Source of the DNA: an uncultured Amaricoccus sp.
Lineage (GTDB): Bacteria; Pseudomonadota; Alphaproteobacteria; Rhodobacterales; Rhodobacteraceae
DNA: 21,629 bases
Reading direction: 5' to 3'
Assembly (NCBI RefSeq): GCF_937891315.1
Contig: NZ_CALAGI010000025.1
Span: forward strand, 1 to 21,629
The notes below the pieces were generated by a model. That model was given only the letters and a program-made list of their open reading frames with translations. It had not been told where the DNA came from and searched no databases. The translations under genes were made by a program, and so were the position numbers. Below are positions 8,167 through 14,930 of the stretch, in pieces. How positions within the stretch are numbered: position 1 is the stretch's first letter; the number at the start of each line of letters is the position of its first letter.

Positions 8167-8915
8167 AGATCGACGACGTCCGCGCCCGCGCCTTCGCCAT
8201 GCCGCTGAACGATCCGGCCTATCCGAAGCCACCCTACAAGTTCTACAACCGCGAATTCGTGGTCATCACCTATCGCACCGACCCCGACGCCCTGCGCGAG
8301 GTGGTGCCCGAACCGCTGGAGGTGGTCGGCGACACCGTCGCCTACGAATTCATCCGCATGCCCGACTCCACCGGCTTCGGCGACTATACCGAGACCGGCC
8401 AGGTGATCCCCGTCCGCTTCACCACGCCGACCGGCGAGGCGCAGGAGGGCGGCTATGTCCATGCGATGTATCTCGACGACAATTCCCCGATTGCCGGCGG
8501 CCGCGAGATCTGGGGGTTCCCGAAGAAACTCGCGCGGCCAAAACTGTCACATGAACAGGAAACCCTCGTCGGCACGCTGCACTATGGTTCCGTGCTGACG
8601 GTCTCCGCCACCATGGGGTACAAGCACCGCGAACTGCCGCTCGATCCGCTGCGCAAGGCGATGGCCAAGCCCGCCTTCATGATCAAGATCATCCCGCATG
8701 TCGATTGCACGCCGCGCATCTGCGAACTCGTCCGCTACTATATGGAGGACGTGACCCTGAAAGGCGCCTGGACCGGTCCGGCGGCGATCCAGCTGTTCGA
8801 GCATGCCATGTGCGACGTCGCCCGGCTGCCGGTGCGCGAGGTGGTCGGCGCGAGCCACTATGTCGCGGATCTGACGCTTGGCCTCGGCGAGGTCGTGTAC
8901 GACTATCTCGCCTGA
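8163..8915 (+). CDS. adc: Acetoacetate decarboxylase
   Basis: This enzyme converts acetoacetate to acetone and CO2 through a Schiff base. It has 250 residues, close to the Clostridium enzyme. The signature REIWGFPKKLARPKL contains the adjacent lysines K121 and K122, matching the Schiff-base lysine and its pKa-lowering neighbour (K115/K116 in C. acetobutylicum). Other family blocks are VVPEPLEVVGDTVAYEFI, GGYVHAMYLDD and FMIKIIPHVDCTPRICELV. The ATG at 8163 overlaps the patatin stop by 4 bases. Longer versions of the frame run inside the patatin gene and are rejected. The 3-hydroxybutyrate dehydrogenase follows after 34 bases. No CoA-transferase gene is visible beside it, so this is not the clostridial solvent operon. 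The role is more likely acetoacetate disposal or balancing. Confidence 0.95.
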   Translation: MKIDDVRARAFAMPLNDPAYPKPPYKFYNREFVVITYRTDPDALREVVPEPLEVVGDTVAYEFIRMPDSTGFGDYTETGQVIPVRFTTPTGEAQEGGYVHAMYLDDNSPIAGGREIWGFPKKLARPKLSHEQETLVGTLHYGSVLTVSATMGYKHRELPLDPLRKAMAKPAFMIKIIPHVDCTPRICELVRYYMEDVTLKGAWTGPAAIQLFEHAMCDVARLPVREVVGASHYVADLTLGLGEVVYDYLA

Positions 8916-8949
8916 TATTTCAACCAGACGCCTGAAAGGACTGAGCCAA

Positions 8950-9735
8950 ATGGCCCGTTTCGATGGAAAAGTCGCGATCATCACCGGCGCCGCCAGCGGC
9001 ATCGGCAAGGAGATCGCCCTGCGGTTCGCCGCGGAAGGCGCGATCGCGGTGATCGCAGACCTCAATCTCGCCGCCGCCCAGGCGACCGTCGAGGAGATCA
9101 AGGCCGCGCATGGCGGCGACGCCTTCGCCGTCGCGATGAACGTCACCGACGAGGCCGCGGTCGAACAGGGCGTCGCCGACGTGGTGGCGAAATACGGCAA
9201 GGTCGATATCCTCGTCTCCAACGCCGGTATCCAGATCGTCCATCCCTTCGTCGATTTCCCGTATGCCGACTGGAAAAAGCTGTTGTCGATCCATCTCGAC
9301 GGCGCCTTCCTCACCACCCGCGCCTGCCTGAAGCACATGTACGCCGCGAACTACGGCAGGGTGATCTACACCGGCTCGGTTCATTCCAAGGAAGCCTCCA
9401 AACTCAAAGCGCCCTATGTCGCGGCGAAGCACGGCCTGATCGGCCTCGCCAAGGTGCTGGCCAAGGAAGGCGCCGAGCACAACGTCACCGCCAACGTCGT
9501 CTGCCCCGGCTTCGTTCTGACGCCGCTGGTCGAGAAGCAGATCCCCGAGCAGGCGCAGGCCCTGGGGATCTCCGAGGAGGATGTGGTCAAGACCGTGATG
9601 CTGAAGGAAACCGTCGACGGCCAGTTCACCACCACCGACGATGTCGCCGACGCGGTGCTGTTCTTCGCCGCCGCGACGACCAACGCCTTCACCGGCCAGT
9701 CGCTCGTCGTCTCGCACGGCTGGTTCATGCAATAG
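8950..9735 (+). CDS. bdhA: D-3-hydroxybutyrate dehydrogenase (short-chain dehydrogenase)
   Basis: This enzyme interconverts D-3-hydroxybutyrate and acetoacetate with NAD(H), linking polyhydroxybutyrate breakdown to central metabolism. It has 261 residues, the usual size. The Rossmann motif TGAASGIG (12-19) and NAG (91-93) are present. The catalytic residues S143 (YTGSVHS), Y156 and K160 (APYVAAKHG) are also present. The C-terminal SHGWFMQ is characteristic of BdhA and separates it from generic SDR proteins. The ATG at 8950 is preceded by GAAAGGA (8934-8940). An upstream in-frame ATG at 8878 lies inside adc and is rejected. It shares a strand with patatin and adc and is probably co-transcribed; its product acetoacetate is the substrate of the preceding gene. 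Confidence 0.95.
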   Translation: MARFDGKVAIITGAASGIGKEIALRFAAEGAIAVIADLNLAAAQATVEEIKAAHGGDAFAVAMNVTDEAAVEQGVADVVAKYGKVDILVSNAGIQIVHPFVDFPYADWKKLLSIHLDGAFLTTRACLKHMYAANYGRVIYTGSVHSKEASKLKAPYVAAKHGLIGLAKVLAKEGAEHNVTANVVCPGFVLTPLVEKQIPEQAQALGISEEDVVKTVMLKETVDGQFTTTDDVADAVLFFAAATTNAFTGQSLVVSHGWFMQ

Positions 9736-9996
9736 ACGGCGCGGCGGGAACTCCGGGTCGCGCGGGATCGGGCCTGCCGCGATTTGCACGACGCGCCTCT
9801 TGGCGCCGAGGGTAGCCGCGCGCCGCGTCGGTGCCCGGTCCACACCGCCCGACGGCCCCGCCGCGAATATCCCAGGGTGCGCGCAAAGGCTCGCCCCGCC
9901 GAATTCGGGCGGGCCTGCCACAGGAAAGGAACCGAAGCCTTGCACCGACAGATGAGCCTACCCGTCGCGGGCATACCCGTCGCGGGGACCTGACCG
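9736..9996. other. Intergenic leader before the Kef-type antiporter gene
   Basis: At 261 bases this is the largest gene-free gap in the window. Short open frames here are Arg/Pro-rich, have no ribosome site and resemble no protein I know. I see no clear -10/-35 promoter pair. The only structure that stands out is the tandem 15-base repeat next to the antiporter start, listed separately. A promoter for the antiporter gene must lie here if it is not read through from bdhA. Confidence 0.5.
9959..9986 (+). promoter_or_regulatory. Tandem 15-base repeat forming two mini-hairpins at the Kef ribosome site
   Basis: TACCCGTCGCGGG occurs at 9959-9971 and again at 9974-9986. Each copy contains the inverted repeat CCCG-TCG-CGGG (9961-9971 and 9976-9986). 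The only good Shine-Dalgarno-like run before the ATG at 9997 is GGGG at 9984-9987, most of which lies in the right arm of the second hairpin. Folding would partly mask the ribosome site. The repeat is certain; the regulatory role is inferred. Confidence 0.4.
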
Positions 9997-11787
9997 ATGG
10001 CCGATCCGACCGCGGCCGGTCACGCCGCCGAAGCCGTCGCCAATCACGGATTCGATATCCTGCCGATCATCGTGCTGCTCGCCGCCGCCGTGGTCGCCGT
10101 GCCGCTCTTCAAGCGGATCGGCCTCGGCTCGGTGCTCGGCTATCTCGCCGCCGGGCTCGTCATCGGTCCGTTCGGACTCGGGTTCTTTCAGGATCCGCGA
10201 ACGATCCTCCATGTGGCCGAGCTCGGCGTCGTCATGTTCCTGTTCGTCATCGGGCTGGAGATGCAGCCCTCGCGACTCTGGGCGATGCGGGGCGACATCT
10301 TCGGCCTCGGACTGGCGCAGGTCGGGGTCTGCATGCTGCTGCTCTGGACCGTCGGGCTCAGCCTCGGCTATCCGGTCGCGGCGTCGCTGATCTCGGGCAC
10401 CGGCTTCGTGCTCACCTCCACCGCGATCGTGATGCAGATGCTGGAGGAGCGGCGCCAGATGAACCAGCCGCTCGGGCGGCGCATCGTCGCCATCCTCCTG
10501 CTGGAAGACCTCGCCATCGTGCCGCTGCTGGCGCTCGTCGCCTTCCTCGCGCCCGGAGGCGAGGAGACGACGCTCTCCGCGCGGCTCGTCTCGGTCGTCA
10601 TCGGGCTCGCGGCGATCGGCGGATTGATCCTCGCCGGGCGCTATCTGCTCGACCCGCTGTTCCGCCTGCTCGCCCGGTCCGGCGCGCGCGAGGTGATGAC
10701 CGCCGCCGCGCTTTTCGTCGTGCTGGGGGCGGCCTATGCGATGCAGCTCGCCGGCCTTTCGATGGCAATGGGCGCCTTCCTCGCCGGGGTGCTGTTGTCG
10801 GAATCGACCTTCCGCCATCAGCTCGAGGCGGATGTGGAGCCGTTTCGCGGCATCCTCCTCGGGCTGTTCTTTCTCGGCGTCGGCATGGCGCTCGACCTCC
10901 GCGTGATCGTGGCCAACGCCGGACTGATCGGCGTCTCGGTGATCGCCTTCGTCATCCTGAAGATGGGCGGGATCTACACGGTCGCCCGGCTGTTCCGCGC
11001 CTCCGGCCGCGAGGCCTTCGAGCGGGCGGTGCTGATGGCCCAGGGCGGAGAGTTCGCCTTCGTCCTCTATGCCGCGGCCACCGCGTTCGGCATCCTCGAC
11101 GCCGAGGAGAATGCGATCCTGACCGCGATCATCATCGTCTCGATGGCCCTGACCCCGCTCCTCGTCATCCTGCGCGACCGGCTGACGCCGGCGGCCGCGC
11201 CCTCGATGGACGGCGTGGAGATCGCCGATGGGCTCAGCGGCTCGGTGCTGCTGATCGGCTTCGGGCGCTTCGGCCAGATCGTCAGCCAACCGCTGCTCGC
11301 CCGCGGCTTCTCCATCTCGATCATCGAGAACGACACCGAAATGATCCGCGCCGCCGAACAATTCGGCTTCAAGGTCTATTACGGCGACGGCGCCCGGCTC
11401 GACATCTTGCGCGCGGCGGGCGCCGACACGGCGCAGATCATCATCTGCGCCGCCGACGACCGGGAAGCCGCGGTGAAGATCGCCGAGATCGTCCGGACGG
11501 AATTCCCGCTCACCCCGCTTCTCATGCGCTCCTTCGATCGCGAACACGCGATCGCGCTCGTCGAGGCGGGGGCGAGCTGGCAGATCCGGGAAACGCTCGG
11601 TTCCGCCTTCGACACGGGCGAGGAGGCGCTGCACCGCCTCGACCTGAAGGAGGAGGAGATCGCGGAGACCATGGCCGAGACCCGCCGCCGCGACGCCGAA
11701 CGTTTCGAGCTCGACCGCGTCGGCGGTCTCGCCGCGGGCCGCGGGCTCATCATCGGCAACCTGCCCGGTTCCGACACCGCCGTCTGA
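9997..11787 (+). CDS. CPA2-family cation:proton antiporter, KefB/KefC type, with RCK N domain
   Basis: This is a predicted inner-membrane K+ (or Na+)/H+ exchanger of 596 residues, like E. coli KefB/KefC. About residues 20-390 form the hydrophobic Na+/H+-exchanger domain, with GYLAAGLVIGPFGLG near the N terminus. The Kef-type loop HQLEADVEPFRG (H274, E277, D279) is followed by LLGLFFLGVGMALDL. A cytoplasmic RCK/TrkA-N nucleotide-binding domain starts near 415 with GFGRFG (421-426). The KTN-associated acidic tail is short. In-frame TGA at 9991-9993 makes the ATG at 9997 the first possible ATG. No KefF/KefG-like quinone reductase gene lies beside it, so glutathione gating is not supported by context. 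YbaL-like and other CPA2 members are alternatives. It ends 15 bases from the oppositely oriented mnhG stop. Confidence 0.9.
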   Translation: MADPTAAGHAAEAVANHGFDILPIIVLLAAAVVAVPLFKRIGLGSVLGYLAAGLVIGPFGLGFFQDPRTILHVAELGVVMFLFVIGLEMQPSRLWAMRGDIFGLGLAQVGVCMLLLWTVGLSLGYPVAASLISGTGFVLTSTAIVMQMLEERRQMNQPLGRRIVAILLLEDLAIVPLLALVAFLAPGGEETTLSARLVSVVIGLAAIGGLILAGRYLLDPLFRLLARSGAREVMTAAALFVVLGAAYAMQLAGLSMAMGAFLAGVLLSESTFRHQLEADVEPFRGILLGLFFLGVGMALDLRVIVANAGLIGVSVIAFVILKMGGIYTVARLFRASGREAFERAVLMAQGGEFAFVLYAAATAFGILDAEENAILTAIIIVSMALTPLLVILRDRLTPAAAPSMDGVEIADGLSGSVLLIGFGRFGQIVSQPLLARGFSISIIENDTEMIRAAEQFGFKVYYGDGARLDILRAAGADTAQIIICAADDREAAVKIAEIVRTEFPLTPLLMRSFDREHAIALVEAGASWQIRETLGSAFDTGEEALHRLDLKEEEIAETMAETRRRDAERFELDRVGGLAAGRGLIIGNLPGSDTAV

Positions 11788-11810
11788 TCACCCGGCGTCC
11801 GATCACCCGG
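11786..11810. repeat. Short direct repeat at the Kef / mnhG convergent junction
   Basis: GATCACCCGG occurs at 11786-11795 and 11801-11810, a 15-base period spanning both stop codons of the tail-to-tail genes. It is probably a small tandem duplication. I see no T-rich terminator on either strand in this 15-base gap. Confidence 0.5.
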
Positions 11811-12192
11811 GCGGGCGCGCCTCGGGATCGCCCTCGGCGGGCGGTTCTCCCTGTCCCGCGGCGCGGCGACCAAGCGAGGCCGCGCCGTCGCGATAGGCCG
11901 CGGCGCGGGCGAGCAGCATCAGTGTGACAGGCGTCGTGATGGTGACGAAGAGACCAATGAAGAGCTCGTGCAGCACCGGGCGCCCTTCGGCCACGGTGAA
12001 GGCGATGACGGAAGCCGAGACAATGGCGCCGGTGCCCCAGGAGGTGCCGAGCGTCGGGGCATGGATCCGCTCGAAGAAGGTGCCGAGCCGGACGAGCCCG
12101 ATCGAGCCGATCAGAGTCAGTCCCGCGCCGAGCACGACGAGAAAGGCGACCAGGATCGCCGCCCAGAGCGGCAGGTCGGCGACCGGGTTCAT
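11803..12192 (-). CDS. mnhG: Mrp/Mnh/Pha cation:proton antiporter subunit G
   Basis: This is the last and a small membrane subunit of the multisubunit Na+ or K+/H+ antiporter; 129 residues. Three hydrophobic segments are visible (about 9-34, 52-68 and 76-96). The family blocks are GLVRLGTFFERIHAPTLGTSWG and TTPVTLMLLARAA. The hydrophilic tail (QGEPPAEGDPEARPPG) is a little longer than is typical. The start is the ATG at 12190-12192, with GAGGTGA upstream; it overlaps the mnhF stop by 4 bases. A longer frame up to 12405 antiparallels mnhF codons out of frame and is rejected. Confidence 0.94.
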   Translation of the reverse strand: MNPVADLPLWAAILVAFLVVLGAGLTLIGSIGLVRLGTFFERIHAPTLGTSWGTGAIVSASVIAFTVAEGRPVLHELFIGLFVTITTPVTLMLLARAAAYRDGAASLGRRAAGQGEPPAEGDPEARPPG

Positions 12193-12470
12193 TCGATCAC
12201 CTCGCCGCGCATCAGGAACTTGGCCAGCGCCACGGTCGCGACGAAGCCGAGCATCGAAATCACCAGCGCCGCCTCGAAGAAGAAGACGGTGCCGGTGCGC
12301 AGCCCGAGCGTGACGAGCAGCAGCATCCCGTCGAGGTAAAGCGCGTCGAGCGCGAGCACCCGGTCCTGCGCGCGCGGGCCGATGATCATCCGCCAGACCG
12401 CGCACATCATGGCGAGCGCGAGAAAGAGGAGTGCGACGCCGGTCGCGACGAGGAGGAGGGTGGCGCTCAT
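12189..12470 (-). CDS. mnhF: Mrp/Mnh/Pha cation:proton antiporter subunit F
   Basis: This is a small integral membrane subunit of the antiporter; 93 residues with three hydrophobic segments (about 3-25, 44-56 and 62-84). The block WRMIIGPRAQDRVLALDAL is the family signature (GP-x-x-x-DRVLALD). The ATG at 12468-12470 overlaps the mnhE stop (ATGA), and its own stop overlaps mnhG in the same way. The function is tied to the whole complex, since Mrp antiporters need all subunits. Confidence 0.95.
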   Translation of the reverse strand: MSATLLLVATGVALLFLALAMMCAVWRMIIGPRAQDRVLALDALYLDGMLLLVTLGLRTGTVFFFEAALVISMLGFVATVALAKFLMRGEVIE

Positions 12471-12955
12471 TCGAAAATCTCGATCAGCAGGGATTCATAG
12501 CGGTTCTTGACGATGCCGGTCCATTCGGCGGGATCCTTCAGATCGAAGACATGCAGCAGCAGGACCCGCCGGCCATAGTCGAAATCGATCCAGGCCGTGC
12601 CCGGCGTGCTCGTCATCACGATCGCGAGGATCGCGAGCCCGGCGCTGTCGCGCAGGTCGAGCGGGATCTCGACGAAACCCGCGCGACGGACCGGCGCACG
12701 ATCCCCGCGCAGGATCAGCCGCGCCACTGCGATATTCGACAAGGCGACATCGTGGAGCACGCGCAGGAGCAGCCGGACCCCGGACAGCCAGCGGCGCGGC
12801 CGCCCGCCCTCCGGCCGCACGGCCGCGAGCGCGCTGACCGCGACGAAGGAAATGGCGCTGCCGAGGATCAGGTTGCCGAGCGAGAAGCGCGTCAGCGTCA
12901 GCCACATGATGATGAGCGCGAGCGCCATCAGCGGATGCGGCACGACGCGGCTCAT
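12467..12955 (-). CDS. mnhE: Mrp/Mnh/Pha cation:proton antiporter subunit E
   Basis: This is a membrane subunit of the antiporter with 162 residues, the family's normal length. It has an N-terminal hydrophobic segment pair (about 8-46). A soluble part carries the hallmark MTSTPGTAWIDFDYGRRVLL (114-133; TPGT is conserved in MnhE) and the ending LHVFDLKDPAEW. The ATG at 12953-12955 has GAGGAGG upstream and overlaps the mnhD stop by 4 bases. Confidence 0.94.
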   Translation of the reverse strand: MSRVVPHPLMALALIIMWLTLTRFSLGNLILGSAISFVAVSALAAVRPEGGRPRRWLSGVRLLLRVLHDVALSNIAVARLILRGDRAPVRRAGFVEIPLDLRDSAGLAILAIVMTSTPGTAWIDFDYGRRVLLLHVFDLKDPAEWTGIVKNRYESLLIEIFE

Positions 12956-14595
12956 GGCGCGCCCTCCTCGCCGCGTATCACCCGCGGTGCATCGCGCACC
13001 CCGGCGATATAGACGCCGGGGTCGCGCAGATCGGCGACCGTCGCATCCATGTAGCGCAGCACCGGCTCGGCCCGCGCGGTGACGCCGAGCGCGACGAGCA
13101 GCAGCGCGAGCACCGGCAGGATCTCGACAAGGGCCACCGGTGGCCGCTCCTGCTCGTCGGCGGCCCAGAAGGTCTGGATGCCGACGCGGGTCAGCGCGAT
13201 CATCGCCGCGAGGCCCGAGAGTATCACCATGACGCTGAAGGCGAGCGCCAGCGGCGGCATGCGCCCGCCCGCCGCCATGCCCGAGGGATTGAACGCCGCG
13301 GACAGCATGGCGAGCTTGCCGACGAAGCCCGAGAGCGGCGGCAACCCGGCGAGCAGCAGCGCGCAGGCTCCGAAAGCGAGGGCAAGGATGGTGACGCTGA
13401 CCGGAAGCGCGATGCCGATCTCCTGATCCGCGTCCTCCGGCCCCTCGTCCATGAAACCATAGGCCTCGGCGGTCACCGCGAGAATGCTCGCGAACTCGCT
13501 CTGGTCACGCTCGACGATCTCGATGATGAGATAGAGGGCGCTGATCGCGAGCGTGGAACTGATCATGTAATAGAGCCCGCCGGCCAGCAGCCCGCCCGGT
13601 CCGCCGAGCCCGATCATCCCCGTGACGAGCAGCAGCGTGCCCGACGAGACGATGACGAAGCAGCCGGCGACACGGCCGAGGCCCTGGCTCGCCAGCACGC
13701 CGATCATGCCGAAAGCGAGCGTGGCGAAGCCGCCCGCGACGAGCAGGTGCGCGCCGAAACCGCCGGCGGGACCGACGCCGGCGGGGAAGACGAGCATGCT
13801 GAGCCGCAGGATGACATAGAAGCCAACCTTGCTCATCCCGGCGAAAATCGCGGCGACGGGGGGCGCGGCCGCCACGTAGGTGACCGGCAACCAGAAGCAG
13901 ACCGGCCACATCGCCGCCTTGACGAGAAACGCCACGCCGAGGATCGAGGCGCCGGCGAGCAGCAACGGCCTCCGCGCCGCGTCGAGCTCCGCCACCCGCA
14001 CCGCGAGGTCGGCCATGTTGAGCGTGCCGGTGACGCCATAGAGAATGGCCACGCCGATCAGGAAGCAGAGCGAGGCGGTGAGATTCACCGCGATGTAGTG
14101 CAGCGCCGCGCGCACCCGCAGCGTGCCCGAGCCGTGCAGCATCAGGCCGTAGGAGGCGGCGAGCATCACCTCGAAGAACACGAAGAGGTTGAAGAGGTCG
14201 CCGGTCAGAAAAGCGCCATTCATCCCCATCAGCAGGAACTGGAACTGGCTGTGGAAATGCTGGCCCCGCCCGTCCCAGCGCGCCGAGGCGAAGACCAGCG
14301 CCGGCAGGGCGAGGACGGCGGTCAGGAGCAGCATCAGCGCTGACAGCCGGTCAACCACCAGCACGATGGCGAAGGGCGGCGCCCAGTTGCCGAGGAGGTA
14401 GGTCGCGACGCCCGCCTGACCCGGCGGGTCGTTGGCGACGCCGACGAGCTGGACCGCGACGATGAGCAGCGCGAGGCTGGAAACGAGGCTGATGATGCGC
14501 TTGGTCCGGTGCTGTCCGCTCTTGTAGAACAGCATCAGCGCCCCGGCGAACAGCGGGATCAGAATCGGCGCGACAAGGAGATGCTCGGGCTTCAC
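12952..14595 (-). CDS. mnhD: Mrp/Mnh/Pha antiporter subunit D (NuoM/NuoN-like)
   Basis: This is a proton/cation-translocating subunit related to the NuoL/M/N antiporter-like subunits of respiratory complex I; 547 residues and many transmembrane helices. Conserved ion-path residues are visible: E142 in VFFEVMLAASYG, K226 in FLVKAAMWPVCFWLP and K256 in GMSKVGFY. The LPPLSGFVGK block near 415 is typical. It starts at GTG (14593-14595) with AAGGAAAG upstream, and the GTGA overlaps the mnhC stop. The length is normal for proteobacterial PhaD-like proteins but longer than Bacillus MrpD; the extra is an acidic loop (MDEGPEDADQE) and a C-terminal tail. Confidence 0.95.
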   Translation of the reverse strand: MKPEHLLVAPILIPLFAGALMLFYKSGQHRTKRIISLVSSLALLIVAVQLVGVANDPPGQAGVATYLLGNWAPPFAIVLVVDRLSALMLLLTAVLALPALVFASARWDGRGQHFHSQFQFLLMGMNGAFLTGDLFNLFVFFEVMLAASYGLMLHGSGTLRVRAALHYIAVNLTASLCFLIGVAILYGVTGTLNMADLAVRVAELDAARRPLLLAGASILGVAFLVKAAMWPVCFWLPVTYVAAAPPVAAIFAGMSKVGFYVILRLSMLVFPAGVGPAGGFGAHLLVAGGFATLAFGMIGVLASQGLGRVAGCFVIVSSGTLLLVTGMIGLGGPGGLLAGGLYYMISSTLAISALYLIIEIVERDQSEFASILAVTAEAYGFMDEGPEDADQEIGIALPVSVTILALAFGACALLLAGLPPLSGFVGKLAMLSAAFNPSGMAAGGRMPPLALAFSVMVILSGLAAMIALTRVGIQTFWAADEQERPPVALVEILPVLALLLVALGVTARAEPVLRYMDATVADLRDPGVYIAGVRDAPRVIRGEEGAP

Positions 14596-14930
14596 TGATC
14601 GCTTTCCTTGCCATCGACATGGTCGGTGCCGGTGAGGCCGCGCGCCGCGATCAGCACGACGAGAAAGAGCGCGGTGGTGGCGAAGCTGATGACGATGGCG
14701 GTCAGCACCAGCGCCTGCGGCACCGGGTCGCCATAGGCCGAGGCGGGAAGTCCGGGCGACAGGATCGGCGCCGCCCCGACCCGCGGCCGGGCCATCGAGA
14801 AGATGAAGAGATTGACGCCATAGGACAGCAGCGCGAGCCCGATGATCACCTGGAAGGTGCGCGGCCGCAGGATCAGCCAGACGCCGCAGGCGACGAGCAC
14901 ACCGATGGCGAGCGACAGGACGATGGCCAT
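14592..14930 (-). CDS. mnhC: Mrp/Mnh/Pha antiporter subunit C (NuoK-like)
   Basis: This is a small membrane subunit homologous to complex I NuoK; 112 residues and three transmembrane helices (about 3-22, 27-46 and 72-96). Family blocks are IIGLALLSYGVNLFIFSMA and DPVPQALVLTAIVISFATTA. The ATG at 14928-14930 has GGGGGGACGGG upstream and shares one base with the preceding TGA (TGATG). The longer frame to 15401 is Arg-rich antiphase sequence inside mnhAB and is rejected. Confidence 0.95.
   Translation of the reverse strand: MAIVLSLAIGVLVACGVWLILRPRTFQVIIGLALLSYGVNLFIFSMARPRVGAAPILSPGLPASAYGDPVPQALVLTAIVISFATTALFLVVLIAARGLTGTDHVDGKESDQ

Noticed and set aside
8878..8949. Upstream extension of bdhA from ATG 8878
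   Set aside because: It lies mostly within adc; the ATG at 8950 has GAAAGGA and a typical SDR N terminus.
9784..9993. A possible small protein in the leader before the Kef gene
   Set aside because: It needs a TTG start, has no ribosome site, and is Arg/Pro/Ala-rich as expected from base composition alone.
9831..11927. A 698-codon + frame and a 558-codon - frame (9958-11634) over the Kef gene
   Set aside because: Both are Arg-, Asp- or His-rich shadows. The Kef frame has membrane segments and RCK motifs.
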